A stretch of 64,000 nt of DNA. It comes from Rhynchopus sp. YZ270_cl-10 (lineage: Eukaryota; Euglenozoa; Diplonemea; Diplonemida; Diplonemidae). Made by a program: the position numbers and the translations under genes. Position 1 is the first letter of the stretch. Every line of letters begins with the position of its first letter. Shown in pieces: positions 44,235 through 53,981 of this stretch. The notes below the pieces were generated by a model, which had not been told where the DNA came from, did no database searches, and saw nothing but the letters and a program-made list of their open reading frames with translations. The DNA is taken from assembly GCA_964035575.1 (NCBI GenBank), contig OZ037871.1, positions 124,001-188,000 of the forward strand. The letters are read 5' to 3'.

Positions 44235-44283
44235 CTTGGAGTGAGAGGGGAAAGAGGGGGGGAAAGAAAGAAAAAGAAAAAAC
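44235..44283 (-). promoter_or_regulatory. Strong polypyrimidine-AG acceptor abutting a start codon
   Basis: The minus strand carries more than 40 bases that are almost all C or T (CTTTTTCTTTCTTTCCCCCC, then CTCTTTCCCCTCTCACTCC), then AAG, then ATG. There is no room for a 5' leader between the AG and the ATG, so the mRNA 5' end would have to come from a trans-spliced leader. This is the best single piece of evidence for trans-splicing in the window. Confidence 0.6.
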
Positions 44284-46339
44284 CACACGGCGTGCCCTCC
44301 TGGCTCACCCTCCTCTCTGGAGTCGCAGCTTATCGTCTGGTGCAGAGCATTGTGTGTTTATTGTTGGATTGCGTTCTGTTAGGGGTTTTAATGAAAAAGG
44401 TGGGGGGGAGAGAAAAAGAGGTTTAAATGTGTCAATTTGCCCTTTTTTTTTAAAAAAATATATGAGGTCAACAACGGTAGTGGGGGTGAAAATCCAAAAT
44501 TCCGGGAAAAATTGGTTTTTCTGGTTTTCTCTCCTGGGTGGCGAAAACCGGTGTTTTTAACGCACCCTAATACCCCGGAGTCAACTGTCAACCATCCAAA
44601 AAGCTTGCACAGTGAAGTAGTCAGCAAAAAATGATTATGACAACCCAAGGGTTGTCATTCACAACCCCAAAAAAATGACTGTCAGGCAATCTCGTATGCA
44701 ATAAGGTTGTAAATGTCATTTGAGTTGTCATTTTTTTTGCAGACCACCGCACCGTGCGGAACTAGGCTGAGAGGGTGGGGGCAAAACACAAAAAATCTTA
44801 AATTTTAAAAAGACGCAATATGCCTTGCGTGCATTCACATCTTCTGTACCTTAAAAAGGGGGGTTTGGACAGGGGTTTTAAAAAATGCAAAAAAATGCAA
44901 AGCATAAGAAGAAGAGCAAAAAAAACAACAACAACAAAAACACAAAAGGTTCTGCTCAATGTCGAGAGAATCAAGGTAGAAGGTAGAAAAAAAAAAGGGA
45001 GTTGTATCGTGACTCGATATATGTTGTCATGGGTGTGGTAAAACAGCACAGACATGGCGCTAGGCTGGTGAGGGTAAGGACAAGGGGGTATTCCTTTGTG
45101 TACCGTATGCCTGTGGCCTGTAGTAGAGGAAGAGGGGACCCTCCAAAAGGGGGAGGGTGAGGGGCGTCACGCCGCATGCAAGAGGTGTTTAAGTATAGTC
45201 TTAGCCCCGGTCCGTATTGCTATTGGAACGAACGTTATTGATAGATGGATGGGGTTCACCCTTTTGCGTCGGTATGTGCCACGTCTCGCTAGAAAAAGGA
45301 AAAAAGGAAAAAGGAGGAATCTTGTTACAGTCTAAGTTCTAATGTATCGTGTCACAAGTTATGGTTTCGAGTGGGGGCAAAATTTCTAATTGATTGAACC
45401 AAAACTACAACCATAAACTATGACGCTATGAAGCATTTAGACTGTACATTGTGTGCTTAGTCACATTAAAAAAAATGCCACACCCACATGTAGAGAACGG
45501 TACTGTACGGTAACCACGTGGGTACTAACCAGGGTAACATGCGAAAGTGACATGATTTTTTTGCATTTCAACGTATTGCAAAAACCACGCAATTTAACAC
45601 GTTACCCGGGCACATGGTCACCGTGTTGAGGGACCCTTTTATTTGGGGGAAAGGGAGGGGAGGATCGATCGTGCGCAATGAAGACCCACAACGCGACCTA
45701 TATCCTTTAATATTAGTGTATGGATGACTAATCGCCATTTATTTTTATTTCCCTTTTGCGAAAGAAAAATAAGTACCAAGGGTTCTGTATTAAAAAACAA
45801 CGGCACCTTTTTTTAGGCAGACTGGTTACTTTTTGTAAAAGTTTACTTTTAACCGTCTGATTTGCGTCATCTTTATTCTCTTTTTTGCTGTGAATATAGA
45901 GCAAATGAAATAATGTTCTTTCCAAGATGAACCTAAGCCTCTTTGTGCTTAGCCACCTTTAAAAAAAACGTTGCGCAACGATGCTTTCAAGCCTCCGCTC
46001 CGTCACAATTTGTACTTTCAATCCACAAGAAAAAAAAATAATTGCCAAAAGTCACAATAACTTGACGCCACTGAGAGCCAAAAGGGGGAAGGGGGTAATC
46101 CAAAGGGGAGACACGACGGACAGCATTACTAGCAGTCCGCCGCGAGGGGTCGATTAATTGGTATTGAATTGCGTATGATGGCACTGCCTCATGGCGGTGT
46201 TTTTTGGGTGCACATAAGGAAACAGCACGCCCATTTTTTTGTCATATACACGGTGTAGTCTGAGCACACGAACGTGCCCTGTGGGTGTACGCCCCAGCGC
46301 ACCTATGATACGAACAATGTTTATTGTGCCGTACAGCCT

Positions 46340-46391
46340 CCCTAGGCATACCCCGAAGACGAATACGTATTCACCTAGGGTATGCCTAGGG
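46340..46391. mobile_element. CCCCTAGGCATA inverted-repeat element, minimal copy 2
   Basis: The element is only 52 bp. CCCTAGGCATACCC and GGGTATGCCTAGGG face each other around a short interior with GACGAATACGTATTC. The ends match 38685-38781 and 53645-53895. Confidence 0.7.
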
Positions 46392-46991
46392 GTGAGGTCC
46401 GGTCTGTGCCCATCGTGGCCCGAAGGTTATTGTATCAGTATTTAAAGTTATCCCACGAAGGCTATTGTATTAAAAAGATAAGAAAGGTTATAATAATGGC
46501 CCCGAGCCTCTTCATGCTTAGCCTAGATATGAACTCATTTCGGTCGAAGAAAGTAGCCCAAAAAAAGGATTCGGGTTACAAAAATGACCCTCCCCCTCCC
46601 AAAAAAAAGAGAAGTTGAAAGGGTAAACATCTTACCGTCGGATGCAGGCACAAACCCCCTCAAAAAATGAACCCACCCCCAAAAAAAAAGAGAAAATGAT
46701 TGCAGATGAACTTAAGCCTCTCATGATTCATCACCTTAAAAAATAGAAACTTGTACTCTGAATGTGCCTCTCGCACATATCAAAAAAAGGGGGGTTTGAA
46801 AATGTTTTTTGTATGTTTTGAAAGTGCTTTGTGCTCTGTTTAATTTTGCTTGATAGTTTTGTAGACGTGGGGCAAAAAAAGAGGGGGGCACCAGGAGCTA
46901 CGCAGATGGCAACGCCTTAGGTCCCATCCCGGTAACATCCAAGGAACTCTGGTCTTTGTCTTCTGACAACAGTAGAAGGATGGAAAGGTGG

Positions 46992-47025
46992 TGCTATGTG
47001 CTATGTGCTATGTGCTATGTGCTCA
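46992..47025. repeat. TGCTATG tandem repeat
   Basis: The seven-base unit TGCTATG is repeated about four and a half times without interruption. Confidence 0.9.
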
Positions 47026-47805
47026 AAGCATGATCCAAAAGGCGAGGGATGCTTGTCATGTGGTTTTTTTTTTTTTTTTTGATAAATTGTCGGAGCAGTG
47101 TTGTTGCCGGAGTTGTGGTTGGTGCACTCTCCACTTCCAATATTTTTTCCCCCATGTTTTTTGTGTTGTATTTATTCTGATAAATTGTTGGAATAGTGTA
47201 GTTGCATGTGAGCTCCCACTGTCAACTTTTTTGATAATCTGTTTGGTTTTGAAATTCCGCCTTTGCAGTCTTTTGCTTCAAATATTAAAGCTCCGGCACT
47301 ACATTTCCACAAAGTCGCCACACAGGGGGGGGAACCCCGGGGTAACTATGTAGTGCCTACCGTTCTTGCATCTTTTTTTTTAATTTTTTTTTTTTTGAAA
47401 AAAACTTGGTTGTATACTAGTGTCCAGACACCCGAAAAGACGGTCACTATATTACAGGGGGGCTTTTTTTTTTCACCCACCAAAAAATACCCCATAGACT
47501 CTTGGCCAACGGGTGGGAGGAAGTAAGGTGTATTTTTCATAAAATGTTGGGAAAAAAAATTGACTTGAAATACAAAAAGCCCTCTCTTGTGACAGTGTAC
47601 CGGAGTGGACCAACAAAAAATCAAAAACAAAAAAAAAAAACTTGTAAGATGAATGTGCCACATCTTCCAGAAAGAGAAGGTTATAAGATGACCCTGAGCC
47701 TCTCCTTTTTGGTCACCTTGATCACAAAAAAAAATGATGACGTGGACCCCAGGGGGAACAAGACATCGGGCAAACGGGGGAAAGCTGGTACGAAACGTGG
47801 AAGGA

Positions 47806-47840
<35 letters not shown>

Positions 47841-48166
47841 AAGCGTAGAAAACAGAGCTCGCGCTAAAGTCCATCCCTCATCCCGGGATTTTTGGGGGTT
47901 TTGGTAGGAACGTTTTTTTTTTGCAGTACGGGGATTTCATTAAGAAACCAGAAGTTCTAATATTGTTGAGTAAGACCACCACATAGTGGACTTGCATATA
48001 CATGTGACCCCGCCGTGGAACGCAATTGGCTCGGAAAGTCAAAAGAAAGAGGAGAAAAAAGAAAAGGAAAAAAAAAAAAAGTTGGTTACCGTGCGCCTGC
48101 GGCGCTGCCTGTTCCCTTCCAGTTTCTACAGGCAAACACTTTACCCCCTTTACCTTACACTGACGG

Positions 48167-48640
48167 GTTTTGACCAAAACCAAGAACTTGTCCATTTCGG
48201 CAAATTGACCCCACCACAGAACGGACGAATTCCGGAAATGCAAATGCCGGTGTTTTCGCGCATTTTCATGTTGCAAGACGTTCAGGATCAGGGAGAGAAA
48301 ATCTGGTTGTGGGATTTACATTGGCCCTCTTTACCCACATGGATTTTGACCAAAACCAAAAAATTGGCCATTTCGGCAAAGTGACCCCACCACAGCGCGG
48401 ACGGATTCCGGAAATTCCAATCGCGGTATGTTTTGGGGCTGAAAACCCACTGATTTTCAGGAGAAAAATTGCTTCCAAATCTCGGAATTTTCCGAATTTT
48501 CCTGAAAATGACCCTTGTTTACGAGTATGGGTTCATATTTTGCGAAAATTTAAGTCACTAAAATTTTGTCCATTTTTCCGTATATACCCCACCACAAGCC
48601 GGGATTGGCCCGGAAATGCCACAAAACGGGGTTTCCGGGC
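48167..48640. repeat. Three diverged tandem units of about 180-200 bp
   Basis: The block TGACCAAAACCAA…TTCGGCAAA…GACCCCACCACAG…CGGA…TTCCGGAAAT occurs at about 48167-48250 and 48343-48430. A weaker version lies at 48560-48640. An inverted copy, including the CCACCACAG and TTCCGGAAATG blocks, occurs at about 55366-55460. Non-coding, family unknown. Confidence 0.7.
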
Positions 48641-49089
48641 CTCCCCAGCTAACCTTTTCAAGGAACGTTTTTCCGTACCCGAAATCCATTTTTTCCCCAT
48701 TTTTTCCCATAATTAGCGCGACCACTGGTAGAAAAGAGAGGACATATTACATTACGACAGAACACGTTTATCAGTGCAAAGGTTCGTGAGATGAGGCTGC
48801 AAATGGCAAAATGGATGTATTTTTTTTTTTCCAAAGGTACTAATCTAAGATGAACCAAAATGACTCATCTCACACCTAATGTGATCAACACCTGCAGCTT
48901 CCATAATTTTTTACCAAACGTATGGTATAGGCTAAGCAGCTTTGGTGCCTACTTTTAGCCTAATGACAATGTATCAAAAAGAGAAGTTGAAAGTGCAAAC
49001 GCCTCACCGTCCAACCGGGTTCTCCACGGGGTTATCGAACCCCAGAGAGCACTTCATTGGTGTGCACACACGGCATCAAAAAAAGAAAA

Positions 49090-49220
49090 GTTTATAAAAT
49101 GACCCTAAGCCTCTCTAAAAAATATCCGTTGTCTCGCATCGTCTCCAAAGATCCGAAGTCGGGTTACCACATGAAGGCTATTTTCATTGGTGACTACAGG
49201 CTTAGGGTCACCTATAAACG
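49090..49220. repeat. Facing family A units enclosing 80 bases
   Basis: GTTTATAAAATGACCCTAAG (from 49090) is mirrored by CTTAGGGTCACCTATAAAC (49201-49219). This is the only clear minus-orientation family A copy in the window. It suggests that a single family A hairpin could be a collapsed form of a larger inverted-repeat element. Confidence 0.65.
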
Positions 49221-49467
49221 TTTCTCTTTCATCGGTGTTGTCAAAAACGTTGCACAACCAGCCACTTGAGCTTGTTTTTATAGAATCTTTGCAAGGCACA
49301 CGGAACAGACGTATGCTATGGTTAAGGGGGATGAGGTAGTGATTTGGGGAAAGTAAGAAGCTTACTGTATCAGAGGGGAGGGTGAAATGTGTTGAAAAAA
49401 TATATAGAGAAATGGGCAAAGATAAGGAACACTTGAAAAGATGAATGTGCCTCTCGTGCACACATCT

Positions 49468-49551
49468 CCACCTAATTTTGACCCGAAGAGGCGCGAAAAG
49501 GCTCGTATTCGGTCCTAAACGTGCCTTTTCGTGGAGGTAAAAATCAGGTGG
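49468..49551. mobile_element. CCACCTGATTTTTAC inverted-repeat element, copy 2
   Basis: CCACCTAATTTTGACC (49468-49483) faces GGTAAAAATCAGGTGG (49536-49551) with two mismatches. The interior contains GCGCGAAAAGGC and GTGCCTTTTCG, which also pair. The ends match 33655-33749. It adjoins a family B hairpin. Confidence 0.7.
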
Positions 49552-49975
49552 TCATCTTTAAAAAGAAAAAATGAAAAAATTGGAAAGGATAAAAAAGCGT
49601 GAGCCGTGTCATACCTTAACCAAAAAAAAAAGTGGATTTTGATAAAACGTGTGTGTGGACCACCTCTGTAATGCAGGTTGCCAAAATAAGTCGCAATGCA
49701 TAAATCATAAGAGGAAAAAAGAAAAACGTTTTGTGTTTTTAATTTTTAATTGTTGCTCGCGCAACCTCTTTCTGGGTTGGGGAAGGTGGGTTGCAGCAAC
49801 TAAAAAGAGGGAAGGCAAAACATGATGAATGTGTCGCTGTGTCCACACACATATCAAAAGAGTGCGCAAAAACGACTCTGGGCCGCAGGCACTACCTTGG
49901 GTTTAAAATAAGTTGCTGCGTTTGAGGGTAGTATGAATAACACGAAGCATCTTGCAAAATATTGAAAGAAAAAGT

Positions 49976-50082
49976 TGAGTACAAAAGCCCTCTCGTGACA
50001 ATGTACGTTGGTACATGACCGGTGTACCGGGGGGTGTGGACCTCAACCATACAGTCCTACAATCCATTTTCAAGGTCTACAT
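49976..50082 (+). repeat. Three-hairpin element (family D), best full copy
   Basis: Blocks in order: CAAAAGCCCTCTCGTGACAA, TTGGTACATGACCGGTGTACC (a GGTACA/TGTACC stem with a seven-base loop), GGGGTGTGGACCTC, AACCATACAGTCCTACAATCC and AAGGTCTACATCTG. The 189-bp inverted-repeat element at 50083-50271 begins directly at its end. Confidence 0.75.
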
Positions 50083-50271
50083 CTGGATCGCTTTCAAAAC
50101 CACCACACTTTTTTTTTTCCAGGATTTTACCAAAAAAAATTAGCATAGAACCTCAGAATCACCCCAGAAACCATTTTCTGGCGGGTTTTGGGACCTATCC
50201 GCGCCAATTTTTGGTAAAATCCAAAAAATTCAGTGTGGAAAAAAGTGTGGGATTTTTTGAAAGCGACCCAG
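50083..50271. mobile_element. Inverted-repeat element, 189 bp
   Basis: CTGGATCGCTTTCAAAA at the left faces TTTTTTGAAAGCGACCCAG at the right. The pairing continues inward through CCACACTTTTTT and GGATTTTACCAAAAA blocks, giving arms of about 50 bp with a few mismatches. Non-coding interior. Confidence 0.7.
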
Positions 50272-50940
50272 ATAAAGAAGAAAACTGTAAGGATGTGCCT
50301 CGTGCACACATCGATACCACTATCGTCATCGCGCTTTGGAACACGCTGGGTGAAACTAATTTTCGTATACTTTCCGTTCAGAAAGCACACAAGGACGTTT
50401 AAAAACGATACTTTTTTTTTTGATAAAAATCTTGAAAAGAAAAGTGTTTCTCAAGGCACAGAGATATACGAAGAAAAGCCATTGCCACAACTAAAATGGG
50501 ACATATGCTATGGGATGTCGACCCCCCCCACACTAGAATTACAAGAAGGGGGGAAATCGATACCGAAAAAAAAAAAAAGAAAATGTTTTGGCACAAAAAA
50601 AGAAAGGTGTATCAGGTTATCAAGCGCCAAAAAAAGAAGAAAGGGAAGGCTCGTTTTCCCTTTTAATGTTACAAAGTAACAATAAACCATTTTTCCCGGT
50701 GACCCCCCCCTAAGAATACCCCTTGTCCTTTTTCGTCCTCTACGTCTTTTTCGTCTTTTTCGTCCTTTTTCGATCTGGGAAAAAGGACGAAAAAGGACGA
50801 AAAAGGACAATACAGGAAGTACAGTACAGAAAAATCACCAGGAAAAACACTGTTCACCCAAAAAAATCCCCCCCCCAAAAAAAAAATCTTGATTTCAAGT
50901 CCTCCAACAACAGAAAAACACAAGAAAAAAAAAACAAATC

Positions 50941-53327
50941 ATGCCAAGAGCTAAATGCTGGACTTGGGAGCTGTTTTCAAAAACCGGAAGGTTTTTGACG
51001 TGCAACGCATGCCAGGGGACAATGGCCCAGGCGTCGAACGCGGAGAGGAGGAAGCAGCACATTGTGTCCTGCAAAGATGCGGAGGAGGTTTACAAGAACA
51101 AAGCCAAGGTTTGAAAATAAATTTACTCGAAAATATTCACACACATATTCTACAGGCTGAATTGGCTAAGAAGAGGAAGCGCAGCCGGATGGAAGATGCT
51201 GAAGATGTCGATGAAGAAGATGATGAAGATGCAGAAGCAGATGCAGATGCAGATTGCACCATTGTTTCAGCCCCAGCAGCAGCAGCCCCAGCCCCAGCAG
51301 CAGTCTCAGCAGCCCCAGCAGCAGCCTCAGCAGCCCCAGCAGCAGTCTCAGCAGCCTCAGCAGCAGCCTCAGCAGCCCCAGCAGCAGCCCCAGTAGCTCC
51401 AGCAGCAGCCTCAGCAGCCCCAGCAGCAGTCTCAGCAGCCTCAGCAGCAGCCTCAGCCCCAGCCCCAGCAGCAGCCTCAGCAGCCCCAGCAGCAGCCTCA
51501 GCAGCCCCAGCAGCAGCCTCAGCAGCCTCAGCAGCAGCCTCAGCAGCCCCAGCAGCAGTCTCAGCAGCCCCAGCAGCAGCCTCAGCAGCCCCAGCAGCAG
51601 TCTCAGCAGCCTCAGCAGCAGCCTCAGCCCCAGCCCCAGCAGCCCCAGCCCCAACATCTACTAAGGCGAAGCCTGTGCCCAAGGCACACACTCGGTCTGC
51701 CCACCCCAAGCAATCTTTGCTTGGAGTGGTGGACAGGGTGTCGGAGGCCGAGAACAAGCTGATTGATTCAGCTTGGGCCAAGGCCTACTACTGTGGAGGT
51801 ATCCCCTTCAGTTTTGCCTCCTCCCCCGAGTTTAAGGCGGCCATGCGGGCGACTCGCCCCACGCTGAGGAGGGTGGTAGACGAGGACGCCATTCGTGGGC
51901 CGTTGCTGGATGCGGCGTACGAGGAGATTGTGCTTGATGAGATTACTCGCATCAAGCACGCTGCCCGGGACAACGGTACCGGGATCTCCCTGCACGCCGA
52001 CGCTTGGGAATCCAAGCTGAAGAAACAGCACCTCCTCAGCGTGTCCATCTGTTCTCCTGAGCCACAGCTGCTGGCGAGCCACACGCTGACCCAACGATCG
52101 CATGACGGGGAGGAGTACTGCACCGCGCTGAAGCAGATCATCTCGGAGACGGGCATCGGGCAGTACCTGACAGCCGTTTTGGTCGACGCGGGGTCGGCAA
52201 TTTTGAAGGGTGCCAAAGACCTGAAGGACGTTTACCCGACAATCCTCATCTTGGTGTGCGTGTGCCATGCTTTAAACAGGCTGCTGAATGATATTATCGG
52301 AACCCGCACTGTATCAAAGAAGGATACACCTAACGTGTATAACGCGTACTTCGTGTGGAGCAACCAGATCGTGTCTGCGGTAAAGAACACGGAGAACATC
52401 AGGAAGGCTGTGTATGCAATCCAAGCGGCATCGGCTATGGTGGAGAAAGTGTCGCCCGTTGGGAACAATACTCGTTGGCTGACGATTGGGGACTCCTGGG
52501 ATTGGATCAACAACAACTTCAACACCATGCGGACGCTCATGAACGACGAAAATGAAACCAGCATCCACAACCAGATGCCCGCCCTGCAGAAGTTCGGAGA
52601 TCTCGCTTTTTGGGAGAAGTTCATGTTTGTGCGGAAGTTAGTGTGCTCGACGACAGAAGCCATCAGGTACATGGAACAAGACTCTGCTCGCATTGGCCAC
52701 ATTCTCCCGATGTTCTGGGCTTTGAAGCAGGTGTTTAATGCCTGCACTACACCTGACGGGGAAGTTCCTGGACACAAGAAGTGCAAGAAGGCGAGGGATG
52801 AACGAGAGAAGTACTACGTCGATACCAGCCACTGTGTTCTTGCCACCATCTTGTCCCCTACGTGCTACATTCCTGACGCAGAAGGCAAAGTCCCTCGTGG
52901 GGTTTTGGGAAGGTACCTTGAGACGTTCGATCCAAAGAGCCTCATGGATCAGGCAGAAAAAGCAGTGGAGCTGTGGGCTGACAACGAGGAGGCTGAGCTA
53001 GAACTTCTGAGGGAGATTTCGTGTTTCCTCTCAAGAGAGGCTCCGTACCACTCGAAGATGCTTTGGTGTCACGAGAAATCCGCACCTGAAGTGTTTTGGG
53101 GAATTGCGTCGAAACTCTACCCTAATCTTCTTCTTCCACCACGAGCGAAAAAGTTGTGCTCCATTGTCCCGCATACAGCAGTCCAGGAACGGGTGTTCAG
53201 CACGATGGGGTGGCAATCAGAAGGAAGGGAAAATATGGATTTGCAGAGACTCCACAAGGTCACGGCAATATGCACGACAACGAAGAGGGCGGCAAAGAAA
53301 GCGAAGCTTGCGCAGGCGAAAAAATAA
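50941..53327 (+). CDS. hAT transposase with BED zinc finger, two exons
   Basis: Exon 1 (50941-51108, 56 codons) and exon 2 (51156-53327) flank a 47-nt intron with a GTTTGA donor and TCTACAG acceptor, phase 0; the product has 779 residues. Exon 1 encodes a BED-type finger (CWTWELFSKTGRFLTCNACQ, then H and C spaced as usual). After an acidic stretch comes an Ala/Ser/Pro-rich repeat of about 130 residues coded by CAG/GCC-rich 18-base units (51271-51655). A DUF659-like catalytic core follows, with LHADAWES (first Asp), VLVDAGSAI (second Asp) and CVCHALNRLLND. The C-terminal dimerisation motif VQERVFSTMGW is present. The family moves DNA by cut and paste. The open frame and conserved core suggest recent activity. 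Confidence 0.85.
51271..51655. repeat. CAG-rich 18-base repeat within the transposase gene
   Basis: Units such as CAGCAGCCTCAGCAGCCC repeat about twenty times with small changes. The gene frame reads it as Ala/Ser; another frame would read Gln/Pro. No frame contains a stop over most of its length, so expansion is tolerated. Confidence 0.9.
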
Positions 53328-53644
53328 AACAAGGGTTGGGGGTTTATCACGAGGGTTAGGGCAAGGGGTATCAGAGGGAATATATATTGCCAAAAACAAG
53401 AAACTGAAAAGTGTTTTTTTTTACTTTTTTATCAATTTGAAAACACAGGCGTCAACTATCAGTGGGTTGTGAGACGCTTTTTTGTACCAGGAGCGCGAGA
53501 GGTAACTTAGTTACTGTATACCATTAACAGTGTCCTTTTTCGTCCTTTTTCGTCCTTTTTCGTCCTTTTTCGTCCTTTTTCGTCTTTTTCGTCCTTTTTC
53601 AAAAATCGTAGAGGACAGGGGGGTTCTTACCCCCCCCCCCCCCC

Positions 53645-53895
53645 CCCCTAGGCATAGTGTGCAGACGAACAAAATGTTCGTCGATGTTCGTCGTGGGGGG
53701 GAAAAAAAAAATTGTTCGTCGATGTTCGTCGTTGTTCGTCGATGTTCGTCGTTGTTCGTCGTGGGTTGCCCTTGTGGCAGGGACCTGTTCGTCGATGTTC
53801 GTCGATGTTCGTCGACGAACATCGACGAACAAAACCGACGAACATTTTGTTCGTCGACGAACCAAAAATGTTCGTCTGCACACTATGCCTAGGGG
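53645..53895. mobile_element. CCCCTAGGCATA inverted-repeat element, copy 3, with internal array
   Basis: Perfect ends of about 25 bp read CCCCTAGGCATAGTGTGCAG and its reverse complement. The interior is an array of ATGTTCGTCG-type units in one orientation on the left and facing units at the right, so most of the element can fold back on itself. It adjoins the right end of the hAT element across a C run. Confidence 0.8.
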
Positions 53896-53981
53896 GTCGC
53901 ATTGTCCTCACAAAAAGTGAAATAAAAATTTTTTGCAACATAGAAACTCGTTTCCCGTGGAAAACTAGACACATACCCACC

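Larger units (their letters stand above)
44235..50710. other. Long AT-rich spacer with many structured repeats
   Basis: No convincing gene. It includes a 9-bp palindrome (ATGACAACC/GGTTGTCAT, about 44637-44658), imperfect inverted repeats near 45490-45633, family A hairpins (45924-45959, 46704-46737, 47681-47719, 49090-49116 with an inverted partner at 49199-49220), family B hairpins (46757-46781, 47646-47666, 49438-49467, 50290-50312), a CCTAGGCATA element (46340-46391), a TGCTATG tandem run (46992-47025), A-box-like elements (47073-47143, 47178-47226), three-hairpin elements (47562-47610, 49976-50082), an A run (about 47811-47839), tandem repeats at 48167-48640 and inverted-repeat elements (49468-49551, 50083-50271). 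Confidence 0.65.
50711..53629 (+). mobile_element. hAT-type DNA transposon
   Basis: The left end TAAGAATACCCCTTGTCC is matched by the inverted right end (TAAGAACCCCCCTGTCC when read inward). Both ends are followed by arrays of a GTCCTTTTTC-type unit in one or both orientations, as in subterminal transposase-binding arrays. Eight C at 50703-50710 and a C run from 53630 fit the 8-bp target duplication usual for hAT elements, although homopolymer C makes this hard to prove. The element encloses one spliced transposase gene (50941-53327) and looks whole. Confidence 0.7.

Noticed and set aside
1301-49052. Hammerhead or other known self-cleaving ribozyme
   Set aside because: The GTTGATAG and GAAAGTGC blocks do not provide the hammerhead CUGAUGA and GAAA core in the right layout, and I could not match another known ribozyme.
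51137-51781. Minus-strand Ala/Glu-rich and Leu-rich frames and plus-strand Gln/Pro frames
   Set aside because: They are artefacts of the CAG-rich repeat inside the hAT transposase; only the spliced plus frame continues into catalytic motifs.
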